33,900 nucleotides of DNA. Source: JBOGFI01 sp050743365 (GTDB lineage Bacteria > Actinomycetota > Acidimicrobiia > IMCC26256 > JACDBD01). The notes beneath the pieces were generated by a model. It searched no databases, was not told where the DNA came from, and worked only from the letters and a program-made list of their open reading frames with translations. The stretch is taken from NCBI GenBank assembly GCA_050743365.1, contig JBOGFI010000133.1, positions 1 through 33,900 of the forward strand, in the 5' to 3' direction. Shown in pieces: positions 23,331 through 31,211 of the stretch. The position numbers and the translations under genes were made by a program. Numbering within the stretch: position 1 is the stretch's first letter; the number at the start of each line of letters is the position of its first letter.

Positions 23331-24173
23331 ATGGAGCGCTTCGAGCGACGGGTCGCCGTGGTTACCGGCGCCGGCAGCGGCATCGGCCGGGGCCTGGCCC
23401 GGCGCGCGGCCCACGAGCACATGCGGGTCGTGATCGCGGACGTCGAGGCGGAGGCGCTCGAGGACGCCGAGGCCGAGCTGCGCGACGCCGGCGCCAAGGT
23501 GCTCGCCGTCACCACCGACGTCTCGGAAGCCGAGCAGGTCGATGCGCTTGCCGAAGCGGCGTATGAGCGGTTCGGCGTCGTCCACCTCCTCTGCAACAAC
23601 GCGGGCGTGTTCCAGGGCGGCATCACGTGGCAGCGCACCCTCGCCGACTGGGAGTGGGTGCTCGGCGTCAACCTGTGGGGGGTCCTCCACGGCATCCGGG
23701 CCTTCGTCCCGCGCATGCTCGAGGGCGGCGAGGAGGGGCACGTCGTCAACACGGCCTCGCTGGCCGGGTTGATCAGCGTCGCCTATTCGGGTCCCTATGT
23801 GACCAGCAAGTTCGCCGCGCTGGCCCTGACCGAGTGCCTGGCCCACGACCTCCGGGCCCAGGACGCGCCGATCGGCGTCTCGGTGCTCGTGCCGGGGCTG
23901 GTGGCCACCCGCATCGCCGAGTCGACCCGGAACCGGCCCGACGAGCCACCGGCCGAGGCGCAGGCGCCCGACGCCCACTTCGTCGCCCAGGCGCTGCGCG
24001 ACGCCATGGCGACCGGCGGCAGGGATCCCGACGAGGTGGCCGATCTCGTGTTCGCCGCCGTCCGGGAGAATCGCTTCTACATCGGCACCACCGACTCGCA
24101 CGAGCAGCTGCTGCGGACACGGTTCGACGCCGTGCTGGCCGGGGAGCTCCCTCCGCCAGCCACATTCGACTGA
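23331..24173 (+). CDS. SDR family NAD(P)-dependent oxidoreductase
   Basis: A 280-residue classical SDR: TGAGSGIG at 12-19, acidic residue after strand 2 (IADVEAEALE) suggesting NAD preference, NNAG near 90, Ser in NTASLAG, and YVTSK. The C-terminal part (MATGGRDPDEVADLVFAAVRENRFYI) is typical of SDRs that accept bulky hydrophobic alcohols. It follows the SDR at 22356 by 57 nt and precedes the aldo/keto reductase by 40 nt on the same strand, so the three probably form one operon. The stop codon lies in the first unit of the 14-bp tandem repeat at 24160-24200. The specific substrate is not known. Confidence 0.92.
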   Translation: MERFERRVAVVTGAGSGIGRGLARRAAHEHMRVVIADVEAEALEDAEAELRDAGAKVLAVTTDVSEAEQVDALAEAAYERFGVVHLLCNNAGVFQGGITWQRTLADWEWVLGVNLWGVLHGIRAFVPRMLEGGEEGHVVNTASLAGLISVAYSGPYVTSKFAALALTECLAHDLRAQDAPIGVSVLVPGLVATRIAESTRNRPDEPPAEAQAPDAHFVAQALRDAMATGGRDPDEVADLVFAAVRENRFYIGTTDSHEQLLRTRFDAVLAGELPPPATFD

Positions 24174-24200
24174 CCACATTCGACTGGCCACATTCGACTG
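24160..24200 (+). repeat. 14-bp unit tandem repeat, three copies
   Basis: CCACATTCGACTG followed by A or G is repeated three times (24160-24173, 24174-24187, 24188-24200). The first copy encodes the end and stop codon of the SDR gene; the others fill the gap before the aldo/keto reductase ribosome site. It looks like a recent tandem duplication by slippage. Confidence 0.9.
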
Positions 24201-24213
24201 CGAGGAGACCGAG

Positions 24214-25245
24214 ATGGAGATGCGCACGCTGGGTGGCACGGGCGTCCAGGTCAGCGAGTACTGCCTCGGGGCCATGATGTTCGGCAAATGGGGCAACCCC
24301 GACCACGACGACTGCATCCGCATCGCGCACCGGGCCCTCGATGCCGGGGTGAACTTCGTCGACACCGCCGACGTGTACTCCGAGGGCGAGTCGGAGGAGA
24401 TCGTCGGCAAGGCGATCCGTGGGCGCCGCGACGACGTCGTGCTCGCTACCAAGTTCCATGCGCCCATGGGCGCCGACCCCAACGCGCGTGGCAACTCTCG
24501 CCGCTGGATCATGCGCGAGGTCGAGAGCAGCCTCCGTCGCCTCGGCACCGACTGGATCGACCTCTACCAGGTTCATCGCCCCGACGAGGCGACCGACGTC
24601 GACGACACCCTCGGCGCGCTCAGCGACCTCGTGCACCAGGGCAAGATCCGGTACCTGGGCTCGTCGACGTTCCCGGCCGAGTACGTCGTCGAAGCGCAAT
24701 GGACGGCGGAGCGGCGGGGACGGGAGCGGTTCGTGTGCGAGCAGCCCCCCTACTCGATCCTCGTACGCGAGATCGAGCGGTCGCTGCTACCGACGTGCGC
24801 CCGGTACCGCATGGGTGTGATCCCGTGGAGCCCGCTGGCAGGCGGCTACCTGACCGGCCGCTACCGCAAGGGCGCCGAGGTTCCCGCCGACTCGCGCCTC
24901 GGGCGCCGCTTCGGCGCCCAGTTCGAGGACGAGCGCCAGCGGGTCGTCCACGAGCGCCGACTCGACGCGGTGGAGGAGCTGCTGAAGGTCGCCGCCGACG
25001 CCGGCTGCTCGCTCACGCACCTGGCGATGGCGTTCGTGCTCGAGCACCCCGCGGTGACCTCGGCGATCATCGGCCCCCGCACGATGGACCAGCTCGACGA
25101 CCTGCTCGCCGGGGTCGAGGTGCGCCTCGACACCGAGGTGCTCGACCGCATCGACGAGATCATCCCGCCCGGCACCAGCATCTCCGGCGCCGACCCCTGG
25201 CAGCCCCAGGCCCTACGCCGCCGCAACCGCCGCGGCACGCACTGA
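24214..25245 (+). CDS. Aldo/keto reductase
   Basis: A 343-residue TIM-barrel oxidoreductase using NADPH. The catalytic tetrad is visible: Asp50 and Tyr55 in VDTADVYSEGE, Lys80 in ATKFH, and His121 in YQVHRPD. IIPWSPLAGG-like VIPWSPLAGGYLTG and IIGPRTMDQLDD near the C-terminus match the AKR11/YajO-type group of bacterial enzymes. It would reduce a carbonyl or oxidise an alcohol. GAGGAGACCGAG precedes ATG 24214. It is the last gene of the 22356-25245 unit; its TGA stop is the first base triplet of the hairpin element at 25243-25287. Confidence 0.95.
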   Translation: MEMRTLGGTGVQVSEYCLGAMMFGKWGNPDHDDCIRIAHRALDAGVNFVDTADVYSEGESEEIVGKAIRGRRDDVVLATKFHAPMGADPNARGNSRRWIMREVESSLRRLGTDWIDLYQVHRPDEATDVDDTLGALSDLVHQGKIRYLGSSTFPAEYVVEAQWTAERRGRERFVCEQPPYSILVREIERSLLPTCARYRMGVIPWSPLAGGYLTGRYRKGAEVPADSRLGRRFGAQFEDERQRVVHERRLDAVEELLKVAADAGCSLTHLAMAFVLEHPAVTSAIIGPRTMDQLDDLLAGVEVRLDTEVLDRIDEIIPPGTSISGADPWQPQALRRRNRRGTH

Positions 25246-25287
25246 TGCGTCCATGAAGTACCAGGGTGGTACCTGGGAGACGCATCA
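25243..25287. terminator. Bidirectional hairpin terminator, copy 2 of the dispersed palindromic element
   Basis: Outer arms TGATGCGTC (25243-25251) and GACGCATCA (25279-25287) enclose AGTACCA (25257-25263) and TGGTACCT (25267-25274) with a GGG loop. It runs exactly from the stop codon of the aldo/keto reductase to the stop codon of the convergent acyl-CoA dehydrogenase. In reverse orientation it aligns without gaps to the hairpin at 4628-4666. Confidence 0.75.
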
Positions 25288-26460
25288 ACGGGGGGCGCGG
25301 GGCATGCCGAGGCCGATCATGGCGATGATGTCGCGCTGGATCTCGTTGGTGCCGCCCCCGAAGGTCAGGATGAGTGTGCCGGCGTAGCTGCGCTCCAGGC
25401 GCCCCCGCAGCACCGCGCCGGGCGTGCCCCCCTTGAGGTAGCCGGGCTGGCCGAGCACCTCGAGCAGCAGCCGGTACGCCTCGCAGTAGAGCTCGGTGCC
25501 GAACACCTTGGTGGCGGAGGCGTCGGCCGGGTTCAGCTCGCCGGTGGTCAGCGCCCACGCCACCTTCCAGTTGACGAGGCGCAGGAACTCCGCCCGGGCG
25601 GCGACCCGGGCCAGGCTGAGCCGCACCCACTCCTGGTCGATGACCCGACGCCCGTCGACCAGCACGGTGGCGCGTGCCCAGCGGCGCACGTCGTCGAGGT
25701 GACGGTAGACGATGCCGGCGTTGCACAGCGCCACCCGTTCGTGGTTGAGCTGGGTGGTGATGAGCTTCCAGCCCTCGTTCTCGCCGCCGACGAGGTTGGC
25801 GACGGGCACCCGCACGTCCTCGTAGAACGTGGTGTTGGTGCGGCCCTCGCCGAGCACGCGGATGGGGCTCACGCTGAAGCCCTCGGCCGAGGTGGGCACG
25901 ATGATGATCGAGAGCCCCTTGTGCCTGGGGGCGTCGGGGTCGGTCCGGCAGGCCAGCCACACGTAGTCGGCCTTGTCAGCGAGGCTGGTGAAGATCTTCT
26001 GCCCGTTGACGACGTACTCGTCGCCGTCGCGCACCGCGCGAGTGCGCAGTGAGGCGAGATCGGTGCCCGCGCCGGGCTCGGTGTAGCCGATCGCGAAGCT
26101 CAGCTCGCCGGCGAGGATCCCGGGCAGGAACCGTCGCCGCTGCTCTTCGGTGCCGAAACGCATGATCGTCGGCCCGACGGTGTTGATCGTGAGCAGCGGG
26201 ACGGGGGCGCCCGCACGCGACGCCTCGTCGAAGAAGATCAGCTGCTCGACGGGTGACCGGTCCTGGCCGCCGTACTTCTCGGGCCAGCCGATCCCGAGCC
26301 AGCCGTCGGCGCCCATCCGGCGGGCGAGGCGCTGGCTCAGCGGCCCGCCCATCTCGCCGCGGGCCATCTCCTCCTCCACTTCGGGCGTCATCATGGCGGC
26401 GAAGTAGTCGCGCACCTCCTTGCGGAGCGCCTGCTGGTCGGGCGTGAGCTCCAGCCGCAT
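25285..26460 (-). CDS. Acyl-CoA dehydrogenase (FadE-like)
   Basis: A 391-residue FAD enzyme that introduces a 2,3 double bond in an acyl-CoA. Domains in order: N-terminal helices (LTPDQQALRKEVRDYF), middle beta domain with AIGYTEPGAGTDLASL, and C-terminal helices ending in GGGTNEIQRDIIAMIGLGMPR. The C-terminal motif resembles actinobacterial steroid-pathway dehydrogenases, some of which act as heteromers; no second subunit gene is adjacent, so it may be a homomer or pair with a distant partner. ATG 26460 is 15 nt from a perfect 14-bp operator. Divergent from the SDR at 26504 and convergent with the aldo/keto reductase. Confidence 0.94.
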   Translation of the reverse strand: MRLELTPDQQALRKEVRDYFAAMMTPEVEEEMARGEMGGPLSQRLARRMGADGWLGIGWPEKYGGQDRSPVEQLIFFDEASRAGAPVPLLTINTVGPTIMRFGTEEQRRRFLPGILAGELSFAIGYTEPGAGTDLASLRTRAVRDGDEYVVNGQKIFTSLADKADYVWLACRTDPDAPRHKGLSIIIVPTSAEGFSVSPIRVLGEGRTNTTFYEDVRVPVANLVGGENEGWKLITTQLNHERVALCNAGIVYRHLDDVRRWARATVLVDGRRVIDQEWVRLSLARVAARAEFLRLVNWKVAWALTTGELNPADASATKVFGTELYCEAYRLLLEVLGQPGYLKGGTPGAVLRGRLERSYAGTLILTFGGGTNEIQRDIIAMIGLGMPRAPR

Positions 26461-26474
26461 CGTTCCCCCGAGAA

Positions 26475-26488
26475 TGGAACCGGTTGGA
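26475..26488. promoter_or_regulatory. KstR-like 14-bp operator, site 6 (8/8 match)
   Basis: TGGAACCGGTTGGA matches every fixed base of TNNAACNNGTTNNA and contains the perfect palindrome AACCGGTT. It lies in the 43-bp gap between the divergent acyl-CoA dehydrogenase and SDR genes; TACAGT at 26492-26497 could be part of a -10 element for the SDR. Confidence 0.68.
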
Positions 26489-26503
26489 GCGTACAGTCGG
26501 GCG

Positions 26504-27301
26504 GTGACCCGCACCGACGACACGCCCGTTCCCGACTACCCCGGTCTGCTGCGACTCGACGGCCGGGGCCTCGTGGTCATCGGCGCCGGCCAGGGCATCG
26601 GGCGCCAGGCCACCCACGCCCTCGCGAGCGCGGGGGCGCGCACGGTCTGCGTCGACGTCGACGACGGCCTCGCCGCCGACATCGCGAGCGAGGTGGCCGG
26701 GACAGCCTGGGTCGGTGACGCCACCCGCCGGGCCGACGCCGAGCGCCTCTTCGCGGAGGCCGAGGCCACGCTCGGCCGGATCGACGGCGTCGTCGATATC
26801 GTGGGGATGGCCCGCTACGCCGACCTGGTCGACGTCGACGACGAGACCTGGGACTGGCAGTTCGATATCGTGCTGCGCCACGCGTGGATGGCGATGCAGC
26901 TGGGCGGGCGGGCCATGCGGCGGACGGGCGGCGGGACCATGGTGTTCGTGGCCTCGGTCTCGGGCATCACGTCGGCGCCCCGGCACGCGGCCTACGGCGC
27001 CGCCAAGGCCGGCCTGATGGCGCTCGTTCGGTCGGGCGCGGTGGAGTTGGGCCCGCACGGCGTCCGGGTCAACGCGGTCGCGCCCGGCGTGGTGTGGACC
27101 CCGCGTGTCTCGGCGCTCCTGGGCGAGGCGGGGCGGGAGCGCAACCGCGCCAACGCGCCGCTGCGCCGGATCGCCCTCCCGGCCGACATCGCCGCCGCCA
27201 TCCTGTTCCTGTCGTCCGACCTCAGCGCCTACGTCACCGGCCAGACCCTCGTCGTGGACGGCGGTGTCGGCGCCAAGTTCCCGTACCCGATGGGCGCGTG
27301 A
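26504..27301 (+). CDS. Atypical SDR family oxidoreductase
   Basis: A 265-residue SDR starting at GTG 26504, placed there because the region upstream is the divergent promoter. Cofactor loop is IGAGQGIG (Ile in place of the usual Thr). The structural NNAG is replaced by DIVG, an unusual change. The Ser (VASVSG) and YGAAK of the active site are intact, and TGQTLVVDGGVGAKFPYPMGA closes the protein as in many SDRs. It probably works on a hydroxy/keto group of a pathway intermediate. Only about 25 nt separate its stop from the SurE-like gene, suggesting cotranscription. Confidence 0.9.
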   Translation: MTRTDDTPVPDYPGLLRLDGRGLVVIGAGQGIGRQATHALASAGARTVCVDVDDGLAADIASEVAGTAWVGDATRRADAERLFAEAEATLGRIDGVVDIVGMARYADLVDVDDETWDWQFDIVLRHAWMAMQLGGRAMRRTGGGTMVFVASVSGITSAPRHAAYGAAKAGLMALVRSGAVELGPHGVRVNAVAPGVVWTPRVSALLGEAGRERNRANAPLRRIALPADIAAAILFLSSDLSAYVTGQTLVVDGGVGAKFPYPMGA

Positions 27302-27326
27302 GGCCTCGAGTGAGGGGATGGTTCCC

Positions 27327-28139
27327 GTGACCACGCGACGTCGTGCCCGATTCCCGCTTGTCGCCCTGCTCCTCGCGGTCGGCCTGGTGGCCGCCGGCGG
27401 CGCGAACGCCGGGGAGGGCGGCAGGGGCACGCGCCCGAAGCCGCTGCGCATCCTCGTCACCAACGACGACGGGGTCGCCGCGCCCGGCATCGCCGTTCTC
27501 GTGGACACGCTGGAAGGGGAGCCCCGCGTGAAGGTCACTGTGGTCGCGCCCGCCGGCGACCGGTCCGGTACCGGTGACCAAACCACGCCGGGCTCGCCCG
27601 ACTCGCTCACGGCGAGCGAGACGACGACGGCGAGCGGCCACCGCGCCACCGCGGTGGACGGCTTCCCCGCCGACACGGTCCTCTACGCCCTCGACCGGGC
27701 ACCGAGGAAGCGACCTCACCTGGTGATCTCGGGGGTCAACGCCGGCCAGAACCTCGGGCTCATCTCGGACATCTCGGGGACGGTCGGCGCCGCCCGGACC
27801 GCGGCGCGGGAGGGCATCCCGGCGCTCGCCGTGAGCCAGGGGCTCGGGGACCCGCCCGACTTCCCGACCGGCGTGGGGGAGGCGATCGCCTGGGTCGAGG
27901 AGCACCGCAAGGACCTGACGGCGGGGTCGCCCGGGCGCGCCCCCGCCGAGGTTGTGAGCCTCAACGTCCCGACCTGCACGGCCGGGAAGGTGCGCCGCGT
28001 CGTCGAGGTGCCGCTCGCCGCCACCACCGAAGGAGCGGTTGGCGCCGCCGACTGCACCTCGACCCTCCGCGGCCCGGCGGACGACATCCAGGCCTTCAGC
28101 AACGGCTTCGTCACGCTCACCGAGCTTCCCGTCGAGTGA
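27327..28139 (+). CDS. SurE-like 5'/3'-nucleotidase with export signal
   Basis: A 270-residue protein. After a predicted signal peptide (TTRRRARFPLVALLLAVGLV, then AAGGANA) comes a SurE fold: ILVTNDDGVAAPGI with the metal-binding Asp pair, SGVNAGQNLG and SGTVGAARTAAREGIPALAVS. SurE proteins are metal-dependent nucleoside monophosphatases, cytoplasmic in Escherichia coli; the signal peptide here implies an exported phosphatase. GTG 27327 was chosen because GAGGGG lies 9 nt upstream; ATG 27318 touches that site. The link with catabolism is unclear. It follows the SDR on the same strand and converges on the third P450, with 15 nt between stops. Confidence 0.85.
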   Translation: MTTRRRARFPLVALLLAVGLVAAGGANAGEGGRGTRPKPLRILVTNDDGVAAPGIAVLVDTLEGEPRVKVTVVAPAGDRSGTGDQTTPGSPDSLTASETTTASGHRATAVDGFPADTVLYALDRAPRKRPHLVISGVNAGQNLGLISDISGTVGAARTAAREGIPALAVSQGLGDPPDFPTGVGEAIAWVEEHRKDLTAGSPGRAPAEVVSLNVPTCTAGKVRRVVEVPLAATTEGAVGAADCTSTLRGPADDIQAFSNGFVTLTELPVE

Positions 28140-28154
28140 GCGAGAGGAAGGGCG

Positions 28155-29375
28155 CTACGCGGCGGGTGTGAACTTCACCGGCATGTGCTTGATGCCGTTG
28201 ATGAAGTTGGAGCGCAGCCGCGCCACGTCGCCGGCGAGCTCGAGGTCGGGCAGGCGTTCCAGCAGCTCCTCGAACATCGCCCGGATCTCCAGCTTGGCCA
28301 GGTTCGCGCCCAGGCAGAAGTGGGGGCCGCCGCCGCCGAAGGCCACGTACTCGTTCGGCGACCGGGTGATGTCGAAGCGGTGGGGCGCGTCGAACACGTC
28401 CTCGTCGCGATTCGCCGAGATGTACCAGAGGGCGAGCTTGTCGCCCTCCTTGATATTTGCGCCGCGCAGCTCCATGTCGGATTGTGCGGTGCGCCGCATG
28501 TACATGACCGGCGACGCGCACCGCAGCATCTCGTCGACCGCGCCCGGCAGCAGCGATCGGTCGGCCATCAGCTTCTCGCGCTGCTCCGGGTGCTCGACGA
28601 GGGCGAGCATGCCGTGCGAGATCAGGTTGCGGGTCGTCTCGTTGCCGGCCACTGCGAGCAGCTGGAAGAACAGGTTGAACTCGGTGTCGCTGAGCCGGTT
28701 CCCGTCGACCTCGGCTTGGAGCAGCGCGCTGATGATGTCGTCGCCCGGATGAGCGCGCTTCTCAGCCGCGAGCTGGGTCGAGTACATGAACATCTCGGTC
28801 GCGGCCCCGATGGCGTCCTCGCGTGACACCGAGTACTCGGGGTCCTCCGAGCCGATCATCCGGTTGCTCCAGTCGAAGACCTTGTACCGGTCCTCCTGGG
28901 GCACCCCCATCATCTCGGCGATCACCTGGAGCGGGAGCTCGGCGGCCACGTCGACGACGAAGTCGCACTCGCCGCGGGAAGCCACGTCGTCCACGATCGT
29001 CTTGGTGACGTCGCGGATGTGCTCCTCGAGGCGGCCCACCATCCGCGGCGTGAACCCCTTGTTCACGAGCAGGCGCAGCTTCGTGTGCTGGGGCGGGTCC
29101 ATGATGAGCATCATCTGACGCTGCATCTCGAGGTCTTCCTCGGGTGCGTCGTGGAGCGTGATCCCGCCCCGCGCCGACGAGTAATGGTGGTAGTCGCGGC
29201 TGAGGTCGGTGATGTCCGCGTACTTGACGATGCACCAGAACCCCTCGATCTGATCGGTGCCCGGGTGGAACCAGACCGGCGCCTCCCGGCGCAGCACGTC
29301 GAACATCTCGTGGGGGACCGACGGCACGAAGTTGCCCGGGTCGGCCAGGTTCACGTCCTCGAGGGTCAGCGTCAT
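28155..29375 (-). CDS. Cytochrome P450 (third of three; CYP124/125/142-like)
   Basis: A 406-residue P450. I-helix AGNETT at 243-248, K-helix Glu282-Arg285, heme loop FGGGGPHFCLGANLA with Cys354. The DPPQHTKLRLLVNKGFTPR region and AGNETTRN resemble the CYP124/CYP125/CYP142 group, which hydroxylates the terminal methyl of cholesterol or methyl-branched lipids; this resemblance is by eye. That would fit the surrounding CoA-ester enzymes and the operator upstream at 29409-29422. Start ATG 29375 is supported by GAGGG upstream; longer readings enter the divergent promoter. Transcribed alone, divergent from the amidohydrolase at 29482. Confidence 0.95.
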   Translation of the reverse strand: MTLTLEDVNLADPGNFVPSVPHEMFDVLRREAPVWFHPGTDQIEGFWCIVKYADITDLSRDYHHYSSARGGITLHDAPEEDLEMQRQMMLIMDPPQHTKLRLLVNKGFTPRMVGRLEEHIRDVTKTIVDDVASRGECDFVVDVAAELPLQVIAEMMGVPQEDRYKVFDWSNRMIGSEDPEYSVSREDAIGAATEMFMYSTQLAAEKRAHPGDDIISALLQAEVDGNRLSDTEFNLFFQLLAVAGNETTRNLISHGMLALVEHPEQREKLMADRSLLPGAVDEMLRCASPVMYMRRTAQSDMELRGANIKEGDKLALWYISANRDEDVFDAPHRFDITRSPNEYVAFGGGGPHFCLGANLAKLEIRAMFEELLERLPDLELAGDVARLRSNFINGIKHMPVKFTPAA

Positions 29376-29408
29376 GGCGAGGCCCTCCCGGGGGTTCGGG
29401 GCGAAAAC

Positions 29409-29422
29409 TGGAACACGTTCTC
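29409..29422. promoter_or_regulatory. KstR-like 14-bp operator, site 7
   Basis: TGGAACACGTTCTC matches 7 of 8 fixed bases of TNNAACNNGTTNNA with GAAC/GTTC arms. It lies 33 nt before the P450 start and 59 nt before the divergent amidohydrolase start. Confidence 0.6.
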
Positions 29423-29481
29423 CTTCTGGGGCAAGATAGCCCACGACCGGCCGGCAGGGCGGCAGGGGAGAGGGAGCCGGG

Positions 29482-31203
29482 ATGCACGACCTCATCGTCC
29501 GGGGCGGCACGGTCGTCGACGGCACCGGCGCGCCGCCCGTCCCGGCCGACGTCGCCGTCGACGGCGGCAGGATCACCGAGGTCGGCCGGGTGGACGGCGA
29601 GGGCCGCGAGGTCCTCGACGCCACCGACCGGATCGTCACGCCCGGGTTCGTCGACGTGCACACCCACTACGACGGCCAGGTCACGTGGGACCCGCTGCTC
29701 ACCCCGTCGTGCTGGCACGGGGTCACGACCGTGGTCATGGGCAACTGCGGGGTGGGCTTCGCGCCGGCGAGGACCGATCGGCACGACTGGCTGATCGGCC
29801 TCATGGAGGGCGTCGAGGACATCCCCGGCGCCGCGCTGTCGGTGGGCATCCGCTGGGGCTGGGAGACGTTCCCGGAGTTCCTCGACTTCCTCGACACGCA
29901 GCCGCTCGCGATCGACGTCGGGGCGCAGGTGCCACACGGCGCCGTCCGCGGTTTCGTCATGGGCGACCGCGGCGCCCGCAACGAGCCCGCCGGTGCCGAC
30001 GACATCCGCGCGATGGCCGGCATCGTCCGGGAGGGGGTCGAGGCCGGCGCCCTCGGCGTGTCGACCTCGCGGACCATCGCCCACCGCGCCATCGACGGCG
30101 AGCCCGTGCCCGGGACGTACGCCGCTGAGGACGAGCTGTTCGCGCTGGGTCGCGCCCTCGCCGACGCCGGCGCCGGGGTGTTCGAGCTCGCGCCCGCCGG
30201 CGTGATGGGGGAGGACCTCGCCGCCGCCGACTGCGAGATGGACTGGATGCGGCGGCTGGCGCGCGAGATCGAGCGCCCGGTCACGTTCGCGCTGCTCCAG
30301 CACGACCTCGACCCCGACCAGTGGAGGCGGATGCTCGGCCTCGCGCTCCAGGTCTACGAGGAAGGCGTGCCGATCCGGCCTCAGGTCGCCGGGCGCCCGC
30401 TGGGCCTGCTGCTCGGCCTCCAGACGTTCCACCCGCTGCGCGACCGGCCCAGCTACCGGCCGCTCGATGATCTGCCGCTCGACGAGAAGGTGGCCCGGCT
30501 GCGGGACCCGGCGCGGCGCGAGGCGATCCTGTCGGAGTCGCCGGTCAGCGACGACCGCATGGCGTTCATCGGCCTCGGGCTCGACCGCATCTTCCCGATG
30601 GGCGACCCGCCCGACTACGAGCCCGTCCCCGAGGCGAGCATCGCCGCCCGGGCCGAGCGCGAGGGCCGCGACCCCGAGGACCTCCTCTACGACCTGCTGC
30701 TCGAGAACGACGGTCGCGAGCTGCTCTTGCGACCGCTGCTCGGCTACAGCCGCTTCACCCAGGACCCCATCCGCGAGATGGTGCTCCACCCCGCCACCGC
30801 CCTGGGCCTCGGCGACGGTGGCGCGCACGTCGGCGCTATCTGCGACGCCAGCATCGAGACCTACATGCTCACGCACTGGGCGCGCGACCGCAGCCGGGGC
30901 GAGCGGCTCCCGCTGGAGCTGGTCGTGCGCAAGATGACCAGCGAGACCGCCGCGCTCTACGGGCTGGGCGACCGGGGCACGCTCGAGCCGGGCAAGAAGG
31001 CCGACCTCAACGTGATCGACTTCGAGCACCTGACCCTGCCGCGACCCGAGATGCACTACGACCTGCCCGGTGGCGCGCGGAGGCTGCTCCAGACCGCCCG
31101 CGGCTACGACGCCACCGTCGTGAGCGGGGAGGTCGTGATGCGCGACGGCGAGGAGACCGGCGCCCGGCCCGGCGCGCTGGTCCGGGGCGCCCGATCGGCG
31201 TAG
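29482..31203 (+). CDS. N-acyl-D-amino-acid deacylase-like amidohydrolase (amidohydrolase_3)
   Basis: A 573-residue metal-dependent hydrolase. The N-terminal small beta domain (MHDLIVRGGTVVDGTG) leads into VDVHTHYDGQ with His60 and His62, GNCGVGF with Cys89 (the Cys metal ligand of D-aminoacylases), and GDGGAHVG near residue 443 with the catalytic Asp; the beta domain closes with GTLEPGKKADLNVID. D-aminoacylases cleave N-acyl-D-amino acids, but many actinobacterial homologues of this length lie in lipid-degradation islands with unknown substrate. GGAGAGGGAGCC precedes ATG 29482. It is 8 nt upstream of the enoyl-CoA hydratase gene, so the two are cotranscribed. Confidence 0.9.
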   Translation: MHDLIVRGGTVVDGTGAPPVPADVAVDGGRITEVGRVDGEGREVLDATDRIVTPGFVDVHTHYDGQVTWDPLLTPSCWHGVTTVVMGNCGVGFAPARTDRHDWLIGLMEGVEDIPGAALSVGIRWGWETFPEFLDFLDTQPLAIDVGAQVPHGAVRGFVMGDRGARNEPAGADDIRAMAGIVREGVEAGALGVSTSRTIAHRAIDGEPVPGTYAAEDELFALGRALADAGAGVFELAPAGVMGEDLAAADCEMDWMRRLAREIERPVTFALLQHDLDPDQWRRMLGLALQVYEEGVPIRPQVAGRPLGLLLGLQTFHPLRDRPSYRPLDDLPLDEKVARLRDPARREAILSESPVSDDRMAFIGLGLDRIFPMGDPPDYEPVPEASIAARAEREGRDPEDLLYDLLLENDGRELLLRPLLGYSRFTQDPIREMVLHPATALGLGDGGAHVGAICDASIETYMLTHWARDRSRGERLPLELVVRKMTSETAALYGLGDRGTLEPGKKADLNVIDFEHLTLPRPEMHYDLPGGARRLLQTARGYDATVVSGEVVMRDGEETGARPGALVRGARSA

Positions 31204-31211
31204 CCGGCGGC

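Noticed and set aside
28762..31056. 764-residue minus-strand open frame opposite the amidohydrolase and P450 genes
   Set aside because: It lies antisense to a well-supported amidohydrolase and P450, has Arg/Gly/Pro/His-biased composition and no recognisable motif; a typical GC-rich shadow frame.
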